A stretch of 64,000 bases of DNA, taken from NCBI RefSeq assembly GCF_030232265.1, contig NZ_JASPJK010000002.1:248001-312000 (forward strand), written 5' to 3'. The notes under the pieces were generated by a model, which did not search any database, was not told the DNA's origin, and saw only the letters and a list, made by a program, of their open reading frames with translations. The position numbers were made by a program, and so were the translations under genes. This document shows, in pieces, positions 45,591 to 54,317 of the stretch. The stretch comes from Corynebacterium sp. MSK041. GTDB taxonomy: Bacteria > Actinomycetota > Actinomycetes > Mycobacteriales > Mycobacteriaceae. Every line of letters begins with the position of its first letter. Positions within the stretch are counted from its first letter, which is position 1.

Positions 45591-46910
45591 ATGCCTCAGC
45601 GCCTGCACACCCCTTTTTCCTGCTTGGCGGGAGCCGTCCTTACCGTCACACTGGCTGCCAGCGCCGTGAGTATGCCGACCGCGCAGGCCCAAAGCTCAGG
45701 TTTCGCGCAGTTGAGTTCCGGCAGCTCCGGTTTCCCGGGCAGCTCCGTGCCCCACCACCGAAACAACACCCCGAAGACCATCAGCGAGGGCCTCACCGTC
45801 AAGCTCATCGGAGATCTGCTGGACAGGCACCAGCACGTCGTGGGGCTTGGCGCAGTGGACCTGGGCATCATGGTGCCACTGGGAATCGCGGAAGAACTAG
45901 GCAAACAATTCGGCGTCATCTTCGGCGATTCCTTTACCGGTCCCGGATTCGGTCAAGGTGAGTGGCTCAGCCCCGTCGGGGTCCGCGCCGTGCGCGATGA
46001 GAACGGCCGCATCCGCTTCATCGCTCCGCTTAACCGCGGCGACAAGGTCCAACAGCTCGTCGATTACCACCACGACAACGGCCTCACCCTCATCCCTTCC
46101 GACGTGATCAACCTAGGCGGGACTCTGTACATGCAGGGCATGTGGAACCGAGGCATCGGCAACGTGCTGCAGACGGAGATCTGGAGGTCGGTGGACGGGG
46201 GTGCGAGGTGGACGTCGATAAGCAAAAGCCCCGCGAACCACCTTGATGGGATGGGCAACCTGATCAGCTGGGAGATGGGGCCAGACGGGTACATCTACGT
46301 GGTGTCCTCTGAATTTAAGCGCAACCACCCGGTGTATCTGTCGCGGTTCCGTGAGACTGATATTGCGAGCCCGGCGCGGTGGGAGCGTTTCAACCCGCGC
46401 ACCGGAACGTGGGGCGGCGACCTGGTTCCGATTCTGAGCGACAACGTCCGTGCCGGCGAAATGTCCCTGCGCTACATCCAAGGCCACTGGGTGCTGGCGA
46501 TGTTCAACGAGCGAACCGCCTCGATTGAAGTGCGCATCTCCCCCACCATCGCGGCTGACTGGAACGCGATTACACCTGCCCACGCCGTGGTCGCCGGTAA
46601 ACGCGGCTGGTATGGCACACAGAATGAAAACAACTTCACGCAGCTCTACGGCGGCTATATCGTTCCCGGCTCCACCTTGGACAACCTTGACCTCGTGGTG
46701 TCACAGTGGAACACCTCGAACAACTCGCGCTACATGGCCACGCAATTCAACGTGAAGGGGCTGGACACGTTCTTCGGTATTAAGCCGGCCGCGCCACAAG
46801 AAGTGGGTAACCAAGACGCTGTGAGCACTGTTGAGAAGCCAGTCACCCCGGACGTGGAGGCGAAGCTCAGCGACGAGCACGCCGTGGAAGAGGCAGCGGA
46901 CGTAATCTAG
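45591..46910 (+). CDS. Secreted DUF4185-domain protein
   Basis: This 439-residue protein begins with a clear signal peptide ('CLAGAVLTVTLAASAVSMPTAQAQ', cleavage near 33). The mature part resembles DUF4185: 'GVIFGDSFTGPGFGQGEWLSPVGV', 'WRSVDGGARWTSISK', 'GGDLVPILSDNVRAGEMSLRYIQGHWVLAMFNE', 'GYIVPGSTLDNLDLVVSQWN', typical of a five-bladed propeller of unknown role. The C-terminal tail is acidic. The CGTCGATAAGC word sits in 'TSISK' (with an ATA codon). Confidence 0.85.
   Translation: MPQRLHTPFSCLAGAVLTVTLAASAVSMPTAQAQSSGFAQLSSGSSGFPGSSVPHHRNNTPKTISEGLTVKLIGDLLDRHQHVVGLGAVDLGIMVPLGIAEELGKQFGVIFGDSFTGPGFGQGEWLSPVGVRAVRDENGRIRFIAPLNRGDKVQQLVDYHHDNGLTLIPSDVINLGGTLYMQGMWNRGIGNVLQTEIWRSVDGGARWTSISKSPANHLDGMGNLISWEMGPDGYIYVVSSEFKRNHPVYLSRFRETDIASPARWERFNPRTGTWGGDLVPILSDNVRAGEMSLRYIQGHWVLAMFNERTASIEVRISPTIAADWNAITPAHAVVAGKRGWYGTQNENNFTQLYGGYIVPGSTLDNLDLVVSQWNTSNNSRYMATQFNVKGLDTFFGIKPAAPQEVGNQDAVSTVEKPVTPDVEAKLSDEHAVEEAADVI
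46213..46223 (+). repeat. CGTCGATAAGC word, copy 10
   Basis: Inside the DUF4185 gene, read ACG TCG ATA AGC AAA (Thr-Ser-Ile-Ser-Lys), with the rare ATA codon. Confidence 0.8.
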
Positions 46911-47224
46911 GCGTCGCCTTCGTAGTCGCCTTCATATTCGCGCACGATGCGGGTGGACACGTCCCGGATCTCCTTCATTGCCTCGTAGAAACGCCCCATC
47001 TCATTCCACACGCCGTCCTCCGACAGCACGCCGTACGGGGCAAGCGGGTACTGCTCTATGTCCGCGCCCCACTGCGACTCGTAGTACTCAATGAGCGTGC
47101 GTAACTGCGCCCAATCCTCCTCCAGGCGATCCCCCACCTCTTCCCATGTGTCGTTCGCGCGGGTGATGTGCGCCAGGCGCGAGTCGGCCTGCTTGATGCG
47201 CTCAGGGACGTTGTCATTGCTCAT
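46907..47224 (-). CDS. DUF4298 domain protein
   Basis: This 105-residue protein is mostly helical: 'IKQADSRLAHITRANDTWEEVGDRLEEDWAQLRTLIEYYESQWGADIEQYP' is the conserved part of DUF4298. No export signal and no known function. It overlaps the 3' end of the DUF4185 gene by four bases and faces the cupin gene across a shared promoter region. Confidence 0.8.
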   Translation of the reverse strand: MSNDNVPERIKQADSRLAHITRANDTWEEVGDRLEEDWAQLRTLIEYYESQWGADIEQYPLAPYGVLSEDGVWNEMGRFYEAMKEIRDVSTRIVREYEGDYEGDA

Positions 47225-47277
47225 GCCCGCACGATACCTGCAGAATATTTTTCCAGACCAAAGGCTGAGAACAGGAC

Positions 47278-47283
47278 TAATAT
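47278..47283 (+). promoter_or_regulatory. Possible -10 element of the cupin gene
   Basis: TAATAT lies about 40 bases before the cupin ATG; no clear -35 is seen, which is common in corynebacteria. Confidence 0.35.
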
Positions 47284-47321
47284 GGGGGTTGCCTGATTAT
47301 TCGTCACCTAAGGAGGACACC

Positions 47322-47750
47322 ATGGCAACTGATAACGACCAAGGACCGAACCCATACGTCGTCGACATTGAGAAGGCGACCCTGGACAACGAGGCTTTCC
47401 GTGACACCCTGTGGACCGGCGAGTACCTCCAGCTCACCGTCATGACCATTCCGCCAGGAGGCGAGATTGGCGCTGAGATCCACGGTGGCCACGACCAGTT
47501 CCTGCGCCTCGAAGCCGGTGAGCTCCGTGCCATGATCGGTGCCAGCAAGGATGACTTGGAAGTTGACCAAGTTGTCGGCCCTGACTGGGCAGCATTCGTT
47601 CCGTCCGGCAAGTGGCACAACTTCACCAACGAGGGCTCTGTTCCAGCGAAGCTGTACTCCATCTACGCTCCGCCAGAGCACAAGCCGGGCACCCGCCACG
47701 AGACCAAGGCGGACGCTGACGGCGACCCGCAGGAGACTGACGGCGTGTAA
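47322..47750 (+). CDS. Cupin-domain protein
   Basis: The ATG at 47322 has AAGGAGGA at 47310-47317 (ideal spacing), giving 142 residues. It is a single cupin beta-barrel: 'GGEIGAEIHGGHDQFLRLEAGE' (two His and Gln/Glu metal ligands) and 'WHNFTNEGSVPAKLYSIYAPPEH' (last His). The C-terminus is acidic and charged. Members bind iron or manganese; substrate is unknown. The strong ribosome site and the strong terminator suggest high expression as a single-gene unit. Confidence 0.9.
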   Translation: MATDNDQGPNPYVVDIEKATLDNEAFRDTLWTGEYLQLTVMTIPPGGEIGAEIHGGHDQFLRLEAGELRAMIGASKDDLEVDQVVGPDWAAFVPSGKWHNFTNEGSVPAKLYSIYAPPEHKPGTRHETKADADGDPQETDGV

Positions 47751-47772
47751 ATACCCCGTTCTGACGTGATTC

Positions 47773-47802
47773 AACCGGCCCGCAACCTGCGGGCCGGTTT
47801 TT
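47773..47802 (+). terminator. Rho-independent terminator of the cupin gene
   Basis: A perfect 12-bp stem AACCGGCCCGCA / TGCGGGCCGGTT with a three-base loop is followed by a T-run, 22 bases after the stop. Confidence 0.95.
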
Positions 47803-47807
47803 CATGG

Positions 47808-47840
47808 AAGTGTCACGTCAGATTCACTCCCGTGACACTT
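47808..47840. promoter_or_regulatory. Perfect 10-bp inverted repeat upstream of 5'-nucleotidase
   Basis: AAGTGTCACG and CGTGACACTT are separated by 13 bases, about 60 bases before the nucleotidase start. The spacing suits a dimeric regulator (two helical turns centre to centre). It is too long-looped for a terminator. Confidence 0.5.
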
Positions 47841-47897
47841 TGCGTTCTTAGCGTCTGTGGTTGAACTGTTAATCCCCCTAGACCAAAGGTTTTCCGC

Positions 47898-49928
47898 ATG
47901 AGCTTCCGTTCCCTGCGCGCCACCGTCGCCACCGCGACGATCAGCGCACTGTCCGTCACTGCACTGACCGTCCCTGTTGCGTCGGCCGACGAGACGACCG
48001 CCAAGATCTCCATTTCCAACATCACCGACTTCCACGGTCGCTTCCAGTACAAAGAGGACTCCCGCAAGCCTGAGAATTCGGTCCCCGGCGCGGAACGTTT
48101 GAAGTGCGCCATCGACAAGGAAGCGGAGCTGTTCGGCGACGCGCACATCTTCACCTCTTCGGGCGACAACATCGGCGCCGGCCCGTTTGAAGCAATGCTG
48201 CTTGACGACGCCCCTACGATCGACGTCCTCAACACCATGGGCTTGGAGGTCTCCGCGGTGGGTAACCACGAATTCGACAAGGGTGTTGCTGACCTGTCGG
48301 ACCGCGTGATCCCCAATGCTCAGTTCTCTTACCTGGCTGCAAACACTGCGACCGTCAAGGGCACCAAGCCGTACGAGGTGAAGGAACTCGACGGCGTGAA
48401 GGTGGCCTTCATCGGCACCGTTACCGCCGATATGCCGAATCTGGTGAGCCCTGACGGCATCGCCGGCATCACCTGGAACGATCCGGTAGAAACCACTAAC
48501 GCAGTGGCAACAAAGCTCAAGGAATCCGGTGAAGCAGACGTCGTTGTGGCTCTCGTCCACGCCGGTGACATCACCCCGGACAAGTTCCAGAACGTCGACG
48601 TTGCATTCCTCGGCCACACCCACGCCTACGTCAACCCGACTGGCACTGACACCCCGGTTGTTCTGCAGGCAGGCCAGTACTCTCAGGGCTTTGCCAACGT
48701 GGACCTGAGCATCGACCGTGCGACGAAGAAGGTGACGGTGGATGAGGCGAAGGTCGTCGATAATGCAACGATTCTTGCGTGCGATACGAAGTACCCGGAG
48801 ATCGCCGCCATCGTCGACGCAGCTGAAAAAGAAGCCAAGGCGGAGGGCGAGAAGCAGGTTGCCACCATCGATCAGGCCTTCACGCGCGGCAAGAACGAGG
48901 GTAAAGATTCTGGCTCCAACCGTGGTGTGGAATCCTCCCTCAACAACCTGCTGGCTGAGGCCGCCAAGTGGTCGATCGCGGCGAACTCCAACGTCACGCC
49001 CGACATCGGTGTAATGAACGCTGGTGGCGTGCGCGACGATTTGGCAGCCGGCGACGTCACCTACCAGCAGGCTTTCTCCGTCCAGCCGTTTGGCAACGAG
49101 AACTCCTACAAGACCATCAAGGGCGCAGACTTCAAGGAAGCCCTCGAGCAGCAGTGGAAGCCGGGCGCTGACCGCCCGCGCCTGGCGCTCGGCCTGTCCA
49201 ACAACGTGTCCTACACCTACAATCCGGATGCTGAGCACGGCAACCGCATCACCTCGGTGATCATTGACGGCAAGCCGCTGGCTCCGGAGAAAGACTACGT
49301 CATCGCTGGCTCCACCTTCCTCCTCGGTGGCGGCGACAGCTTCGACGCTTTCAAGAAGGGCTCCCCGATGACCAACATTGGGCTTGTGGACGTCGATGCC
49401 TTCATCCAGTATCTCAAGAGCGACGAAGAGAAGGCACCCCGCGGCCAGTCCGCAGTGGGCGTCAAGCTGGATGAACCACTAACGGCCGGTGAGGACAACA
49501 CGATCAACCTGTCCTCCCTCATCTACACGCAGGATGACACCGCCACCACGGTCACCGTCGCCCTCGAGGACGCTGACGGCAAGAACCTGGCGGAGGCCTC
49601 CTCCCCCATCAACCCCGACCTCGGCGAAGCAGGCCTCGGTGAAGCCGGCACGGCTACCGTCACCCTGGCTGTCCCAGCCGCTGCTCCTGCAGACGCCCGC
49701 CTGCGCATCACCACCGACGCCAAGACTGACGTCTTCCTCCCCGTGAAGACCACCGGCGCAGGCTCCGGGCAGGACACCCTGGGCGAAGGCTCCTCCCCTG
49801 CAGCCAAGGGCGTGCTCGGTTTCTTCGGTGTGCTGGCCGCCATCGCGGCACTGATCGGTGGCTTCGCCTTCTTCAACCCGCAGTTCGTGGAGGAGATTCA
49901 GAAGCAGATCAAGGCACTGCTGCCGTAA
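47898..49928 (+). CDS. Secreted, membrane-anchored 5'-nucleotidase/metallophosphatase
   Basis: This 676-residue protein has a signal peptide (about 1-30, ending ASADE). A calcineurin-like metallophosphatase domain follows: 'ISNITDFHGRF' (Asp-His), 'SSGDNIGAG', 'GNHEFDKG', 'HAGDITP' and 'FLGHTHAYV'. The 5'-nucleotidase C-terminal domain comes next (about 320-520: 'MNAGGVRDDLAAGDVTYQQAFSVQPF', 'LLGGGDSFDAF'). Near the end 'GVLGFFGVLAAIAALIGGFAFF' is a membrane anchor. It should free phosphate or nucleosides outside the cell. A 10-bp inverted repeat precedes it. Confidence 0.93.
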   Translation: MSFRSLRATVATATISALSVTALTVPVASADETTAKISISNITDFHGRFQYKEDSRKPENSVPGAERLKCAIDKEAELFGDAHIFTSSGDNIGAGPFEAMLLDDAPTIDVLNTMGLEVSAVGNHEFDKGVADLSDRVIPNAQFSYLAANTATVKGTKPYEVKELDGVKVAFIGTVTADMPNLVSPDGIAGITWNDPVETTNAVATKLKESGEADVVVALVHAGDITPDKFQNVDVAFLGHTHAYVNPTGTDTPVVLQAGQYSQGFANVDLSIDRATKKVTVDEAKVVDNATILACDTKYPEIAAIVDAAEKEAKAEGEKQVATIDQAFTRGKNEGKDSGSNRGVESSLNNLLAEAAKWSIAANSNVTPDIGVMNAGGVRDDLAAGDVTYQQAFSVQPFGNENSYKTIKGADFKEALEQQWKPGADRPRLALGLSNNVSYTYNPDAEHGNRITSVIIDGKPLAPEKDYVIAGSTFLLGGGDSFDAFKKGSPMTNIGLVDVDAFIQYLKSDEEKAPRGQSAVGVKLDEPLTAGEDNTINLSSLIYTQDDTATTVTVALEDADGKNLAEASSPINPDLGEAGLGEAGTATVTLAVPAAAPADARLRITTDAKTDVFLPVKTTGAGSGQDTLGEGSSPAAKGVLGFFGVLAAIAALIGGFAFFNPQFVEEIQKQIKALLP

Positions 49929-49935
49929 AACTGGT

Positions 49936-49957
49936 GCGGGGCTGCCTCCGGCCCCGC
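49936..49957 (+). terminator. GC-rich hairpin after the nucleotidase gene
   Basis: GCGGGGC / GCCCCGC with a short loop, about eight bases after the stop, but no T-run longer than three; a weak or factor-dependent terminator. Confidence 0.4.
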
Positions 49958-50048
49958 GCTTTCGCGCCACTCGACTCCCGCCCGCAAAGGGGGTACATTT
50001 CCCCCGTCAGAACCCGCTGACAGGTAGCAGCGGCAGCAAGGAGTGAGT

Positions 50049-51422
50049 ATGACGCAGACAAACAACCCGTGGCCGGCGCTGTGGTCGATGATGCTCGGAT
50101 TCTTCATCATCCTGGTGGACTCCACGATCGTGGCGGTGGCCATCCCGGCTATCACCGCTGACCTGGATGCCAGCTACAACGAGGTCATCTGGGTCAACAG
50201 CTCTTACCTGCTGGCGTACGCGGTGCCGCTGCTCATCACCGGCAGGTTGGGCGACCGCTTCGGGCCGAAGGTTCTCTATCTGGCGGGCCTGGCGGTGTTC
50301 ACTCTGGCGTCTCTCGCCTGTGGCCTCGCGGGGACAGTGGAACTCCTCATCATTGCGCGCGCATTCCAGGGGCTCGGCGGAGCAATGCTGTCACCTCAAA
50401 CGATGTCGGTGATGATCCGCACGTTCCCACCCATGCAGCGCGGCACCGCCATGGGCGTGTGGGGCGCCACGGCGGGCGTGGCCACGGTCGTCGGTCCACT
50501 CCTCGGCGGATTCGTCGTTGATCTGGGCGGCTGGGAATGGATCTTCATCATTAATGTGCCTGTGGGCATCATCGGCCTGTTCCTCGCGGCCAAGCACGTA
50601 CCCACGCTCCCGCTGACAGCGCGCCGACTGGACTGGCTCGGCGTGGCCATGTCCGCCGCCGGCATGTTTTGCCTCATCTTCGGCATCCAGGAAGGTGAGG
50701 CACTCAGCTGGGACTATCGCGCGATCGGTCTCATCGTCGTGGGTCTTGTTTTGCTCGCTGTTTTCATGGTGTGGCAGTCACGCACCACGCGCGATCAACT
50801 CGTGCCCCTTTCGCTTTTCGACGACCACAATTTCACCCTCGCCTCCCTCACCATCGCCTGCGTCGGCTTTGGGGTATCTACTTTTGCCATTCCATGGATG
50901 ATCTATGTGCAGCAGGTCCAAGGGCTGACACCCACTCAGGCAGCGTTGCTAATTCTGCCGTCGGGGGTGGTGTCGGGAGCGCTGTCATCGCGCATAGGCA
51001 AATTAACTAATACGCGGGACCCGAAGCCGATCGCTATCTCTGGGCTTGCGGTGACGGCGGCGAGTATCGGGGCATCGGCGCTAATCACGCATCCGGACAT
51101 TGATCCGAACTGGATGCTGCTGATTTCCGTGATCTACGGCCTGGGCAATGCCATGATGTGGGGTCCGCTGTCCATGATTGCCACGCGGAACCTCAATCCG
51201 GCGCTGGCCGGGGCCGGTTCGAGCATCTACAACACGCTGCGACAGGTAGGTGCGGTGATCGGTTCGGCGGCGATCGCGGCGATGATGTCGGCACAAGTAG
51301 CCCGGGCACCCCTCGCGGTGGCTATGAGTCACTCACTCCTGCTGCCCGCCGGCGTGCTGGCGGTGGGCGTCGTGGTGGCATTCTTCTTTGCCAAGACGAA
51401 GACGTGGAGCGATAACTCCTAA
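50049..51422 (+). CDS. Drug:H+ antiporter-2 (DHA2) MFS exporter
   Basis: This predicted protein of about 457 residues starts at the ATG at 50049 behind AAGGAG; a GTG at 50043 is also open. About 14 helices are seen. Conserved stretches are 'DSTIVAVAIPAI' in helix 1, 'LLITGRLGDRFGPKVLYLAG', motif C 'GVWGATAGVATVVGPLLGGFVVDLGGWEWIFIINVPVG' and 'LRQVGAVIGSAAIAA'. This is the EmrB/QacA family, proton-driven export of drugs or toxic compounds. Substrate is unknown. Single gene, no regulator of TetR type nearby. Confidence 0.93.
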   Translation: MTQTNNPWPALWSMMLGFFIILVDSTIVAVAIPAITADLDASYNEVIWVNSSYLLAYAVPLLITGRLGDRFGPKVLYLAGLAVFTLASLACGLAGTVELLIIARAFQGLGGAMLSPQTMSVMIRTFPPMQRGTAMGVWGATAGVATVVGPLLGGFVVDLGGWEWIFIINVPVGIIGLFLAAKHVPTLPLTARRLDWLGVAMSAAGMFCLIFGIQEGEALSWDYRAIGLIVVGLVLLAVFMVWQSRTTRDQLVPLSLFDDHNFTLASLTIACVGFGVSTFAIPWMIYVQQVQGLTPTQAALLILPSGVVSGALSSRIGKLTNTRDPKPIAISGLAVTAASIGASALITHPDIDPNWMLLISVIYGLGNAMMWGPLSMIATRNLNPALAGAGSSIYNTLRQVGAVIGSAAIAAMMSAQVARAPLAVAMSHSLLLPAGVLAVGVVVAFFFAKTKTWSDNS

Positions 51423-51492
51423 AACCCAGTTTTTACATAAAACTGTATAAAATTCTTCGATTTTTGCATGAATTACACAGGTTCTGGGCTAG

Positions 51493-51526
51493 GGTCTACG
51501 TCATTCCGCGATGAAGGCGGTAGACC
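51493..51526 (+). promoter_or_regulatory. Leader hairpin before the ABC importer operon
   Basis: GGTCTAC / GTAGACC pairs around an inner TCAT / ATGA stem with a TCCGCG loop. It lies 20 bases before the start codon, inside the probable leader, so it could affect translation. Confidence 0.4.
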
Positions 51527-51546
51527 ACGAACCGGAAGGCTCACTC

Positions 51547-52530
51547 ATGTTCAAACGCACATTTTCCCGTGCCGTGACCGCCACTGTTGCGGCGGCAACC
51601 CTGGCCCTGGCTGGCTGCTCCAGCGATTCCAGCGATAACGCTGGTGGCAAGGACGGCTCCTACACCATCGGTATCAACCAGCTGGTTCAGCACCCAGCTC
51701 TCGACGCCGCAACTGCAGGCTTCAAGGAAGCCTTCGAAGAGGCTGGCATCGAGGTCACGTGGGATGAGCAGAACGCTAACGGCGAGCAGGCCACCGCTCT
51801 GACCATCTCCCAGCAGTTTGCTACCGCCAAGCTGGATGCCGTCCTGGCAGTAGCTACACCTGCTGCACAGGCAGTTGTGCAGAACGTCACGGACGCACCG
51901 GTGCTGTTCACCGCTGTGACCGACCCGGTGGAGGCACAGCTGGTGGACTCCATGGATGCTCCTGGTGGCAACGCCACGGGCACTTCTGATGAGACACCGC
52001 TGGAGGAGCAGTTCGACTTGGTGTCCAAGCTGGTGCCGGACACCAAGAAGCTCGGCATCGTGTACTCCTCTGGTGAGGTCAACTCTGAAATCCAGGTGAA
52101 AACTGCTCAGGAAGAGGCCAAGAAGCGCGGCTGGGAGATTGTTACCCAGACCGTGACCTCCGTCAACGAAATCCCGCAGGCTGTTGAAGCTATCGGTGAT
52201 GTAAATGCGTTCTACGTCCCTACGGACAACATGGTTGTCTCCGGTATCTCCTCCCTCGTCCAGGCTGCTGAGGCAAAGCAGATCCCGGTGATCGCTGCTG
52301 AAGCCGGCACCGTTGAGGGTGGCGCCGTGGCCACCATCGGCATTGACTACAAGGAGCTGGGCAAGCAGACCGGTGAGATGGCCATCCGTATCCTGCGCGA
52401 CGGCGAGGACCCGGCCACGATGCCTGTTGAAAAGGCTGTGAAGTACAGCTACGTCATCAACGAGGACGCAGCGAAGGCCCAGGGTGTTACCATTCCGCAG
52501 GAGATTAAGGACCAGGCTGAGACTGTATGA
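51547..52530 (+). CDS. ABC importer substrate-binding lipoprotein (TrpX type)
   Basis: This 327-residue protein starts at the ATG at 51547 ('MFKRTFSRAVTATVAAATLALAGCSS') with lipobox LAGC. The mature part is the ABC_sub_bind (PF04392) fold: 'YTIGINQLVQHPALDAATAGFKEAFEEAG', 'DAPVLFTAVTDPVEAQLV', 'KLVPDTKKLGIVYSSGEVNS', 'VYFVPTDNMVVSG'-like. These families import amino acids such as tryptophan or tyrosine. It forms an operon with the permease (52527, overlap four bases) and ATPase. Confidence 0.92.
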   Translation: MFKRTFSRAVTATVAAATLALAGCSSDSSDNAGGKDGSYTIGINQLVQHPALDAATAGFKEAFEEAGIEVTWDEQNANGEQATALTISQQFATAKLDAVLAVATPAAQAVVQNVTDAPVLFTAVTDPVEAQLVDSMDAPGGNATGTSDETPLEEQFDLVSKLVPDTKKLGIVYSSGEVNSEIQVKTAQEEAKKRGWEIVTQTVTSVNEIPQAVEAIGDVNAFYVPTDNMVVSGISSLVQAAEAKQIPVIAAEAGTVEGGAVATIGIDYKELGKQTGEMAIRILRDGEDPATMPVEKAVKYSYVINEDAAKAQGVTIPQEIKDQAETV

Positions 52531-53435
52531 TCGGCGCGCTTGAACTAGGCATCCTTTATGGGGTGATGGCGCTTGGCGTCTACCTCACTTTCAGGGTCCT
52601 CAATTTCGCCGACCTGACCGTCGACGGAAGTTTCACTACCGGCGGAGGAACAGCCGCAGTGCTCATCGTCGCTGGCTGGAACCCTTTTGCGGCCACGGCG
52701 ATGGGCTTTGTCGTTGGTTTTGCTGCCGGCATCATCACCGGTTTGCTGCACACCAAGGGCGGTATCGACGGCCTTCTGGCCGGTATCCTCACCCAGATTG
52801 GTCTGTGGTCCATCAACCTGCGCATCATGGGCGGGGCAAACCTGCCACTGCTGCGCCAGGACACGGTGTTCACTCCCCTGCGTGAGGCCAAGCTCATGGG
52901 CACGTGGGGTGGTGTTGCGTTGCTGGCAGCCATCGTCATCGTCCTAGCTTTGCTTGTGTATTGGTTCCTCAAAACGGACCTGGGTTTGGCCATCCGTGCC
53001 ACGGGCGATAATGACCCCATGATCACGTCCTTCGGTGTGAACACCGACAACACGAAGATCCTGGCCCTTGCCCTGTCCAATGGCCTGGTGGGTACTGCCG
53101 GCGCCCTTGTCGCGCAGTACCAGGGCTTTGCCGATATCTCCATGGGTATCGGTCTCATCGTCGTGGGTCTTGCGTCTGTCATCGTGGGCCAGGCCGTCAT
53201 CGGCCAGTCCCGCCTGCTCCAGGCAATCCTCGCCGTTGTCGTCGGTGCTGTGCTCTACCGCCTGATCATCTTCGCGGCACTGCAGGTTGGCCTGAACCCG
53301 AATGACATGAAGCTCGTCTCCGCTGTCCTCGTTGTGCTGGCACTGCTGCTGCCTAAGTTCCAGGGGATGGGCAAGGGACTGGGTAAGCCGGGAAAGAAGA
53401 CGTCGATAAGCGAAAAGAAGGCTGCTCATGCTTGA
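52527..53435 (+). CDS. ABC importer permease (TrpY type)
   Basis: This 302-residue protein has about eight hydrophobic helices and belongs to the branched-chain amino-acid-like permease group (BPD_transp_2): 'LEGTDLGLAIRATGDND'-like 'LGLAIRATGDNDPMI' and 'LVGTAGALVAQYQGFADISMGIGLIVVGLASVIVG' are conserved. The ATG overlaps the upstream TGA (ATGA). The last residues contain the word CGTCGATAAGC as 'KTSISEK' (with the codon ATA). It ends overlapping the ATPase start by eight bases. Confidence 0.9.
   Translation: MIGALELGILYGVMALGVYLTFRVLNFADLTVDGSFTTGGGTAAVLIVAGWNPFAATAMGFVVGFAAGIITGLLHTKGGIDGLLAGILTQIGLWSINLRIMGGANLPLLRQDTVFTPLREAKLMGTWGGVALLAAIVIVLALLVYWFLKTDLGLAIRATGDNDPMITSFGVNTDNTKILALALSNGLVGTAGALVAQYQGFADISMGIGLIVVGLASVIVGQAVIGQSRLLQAILAVVVGAVLYRLIIFAALQVGLNPNDMKLVSAVLVVLALLLPKFQGMGKGLGKPGKKTSISEKKAAHA
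53401..53411 (+). repeat. CGTCGATAAGC word, copy 11
   Basis: Inside the ABC permease C-terminus, read ACG TCG ATA AGC GAA, with the rare ATA codon. Confidence 0.8.
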
Positions 53436-54219
53436 GATTAATCACGTACATAAGACCTTCTTTCCCGGCACCGTCAACGAGCGCGTGGCACTGGACGGGG
53501 TGGACCTGACTCTCGCTGAGGGCGATTTTGTGTCCATCATCGGCTCCAACGGCGCGGGCAAGTCGACGCTGCTCAACCTCGTGTCGGGGCGTCTGCGCCC
53601 GGATAGCGGTTCGGTGTGCGTGGACAACAAAGATGTCACGCGCATGAAAGAACACCAGCGTGCTGCGTCGATTGCGCGCGTGTTCCAGGACCCGCTCGCC
53701 GGCACTGCGCCGAACCTGACCATCGAGGAAAACCTCTCGCTGGCCTACCTGCGTGGCAAAGGTCGCGGTCTCGGGCCCGCGCTCACGGAGAAGCGCCGCA
53801 CCTTCTTCAAGGAGCAGCTGGCCACACTCGAGCTCGGCCTGGAGGATCGCCTCACGCACAAAGTGGGCCTTCTCTCCGGCGGTCAACGCCAAGCATTGTC
53901 GCTGCTCATGGCCGGGTTCACTCATCCTAAGGTGATGCTTCTCGACGAGCACACCGCCGCCCTCGACCCCGGCCGCGCCGCCCTGGTCACCGAGCTGACC
54001 CAGCGCCTCGTCGAAGACGGCGGGCTGACCACCCTCATGGTTACCCACAACATGGAGCAAGCACTTCGCGTGGGCAACCGGCTGGTCATGATGCACGAGG
54101 GACGCATCGTCTACGAGGCTGATGAGGCCCTGAAGAAGACGCTCACCGTGCGCGACTTGCTGCAGGAGTTTGCCAACATCAAGGGCGCAACGCTGTCGGA
54201 CAAGGCGTTCCTGGGCTAA
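53428..54219 (+). CDS. ABC importer ATPase (TrpZ type)
   Basis: This 263-residue ATPase has Walker A 'GSNGAGKSTLL' (about 38-48), the signature 'LSGGQRQALSL', Walker B 'VMLLDEHTAALDP' and the switch His in 'MVTHNMEQAL'. Together with the binding lipoprotein and permease it forms a complete importer, likely for an amino acid. It starts inside the end of the permease gene (eight bases overlap) and is followed by a strong composite terminator. Confidence 0.93.
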   Translation: MLEINHVHKTFFPGTVNERVALDGVDLTLAEGDFVSIIGSNGAGKSTLLNLVSGRLRPDSGSVCVDNKDVTRMKEHQRAASIARVFQDPLAGTAPNLTIEENLSLAYLRGKGRGLGPALTEKRRTFFKEQLATLELGLEDRLTHKVGLLSGGQRQALSLLMAGFTHPKVMLLDEHTAALDPGRAALVTELTQRLVEDGGLTTLMVTHNMEQALRVGNRLVMMHEGRIVYEADEALKKTLTVRDLLQEFANIKGATLSDKAFLG

Positions 54220-54244
54220 CTCCCTTTCACACCGGGTTTCATCA

Positions 54245-54299
54245 GGCCGTGTGGACGGTCACAATTATTTTGTGATTTCGCCCACACGGCCCCTTTTTT
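54245..54299 (+). terminator. Composite terminator after the ABC importer operon
   Basis: An outer stem GGCCGTGTGG / CCACACGGCC encloses an inner stem TCACAA / TTGTGA, followed by CCTTTTTT. It ends 80 bases after the ATPase stop. Confidence 0.85.
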
Positions 54300-54317
54300 A
54301 GTTTTAGTGTTGAACGC

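Noticed and set aside
47808..47840. Terminator for the cupin gene
   Set aside because: The inverted repeat has a 13-base loop and no T-run, and a proper terminator lies just before it.
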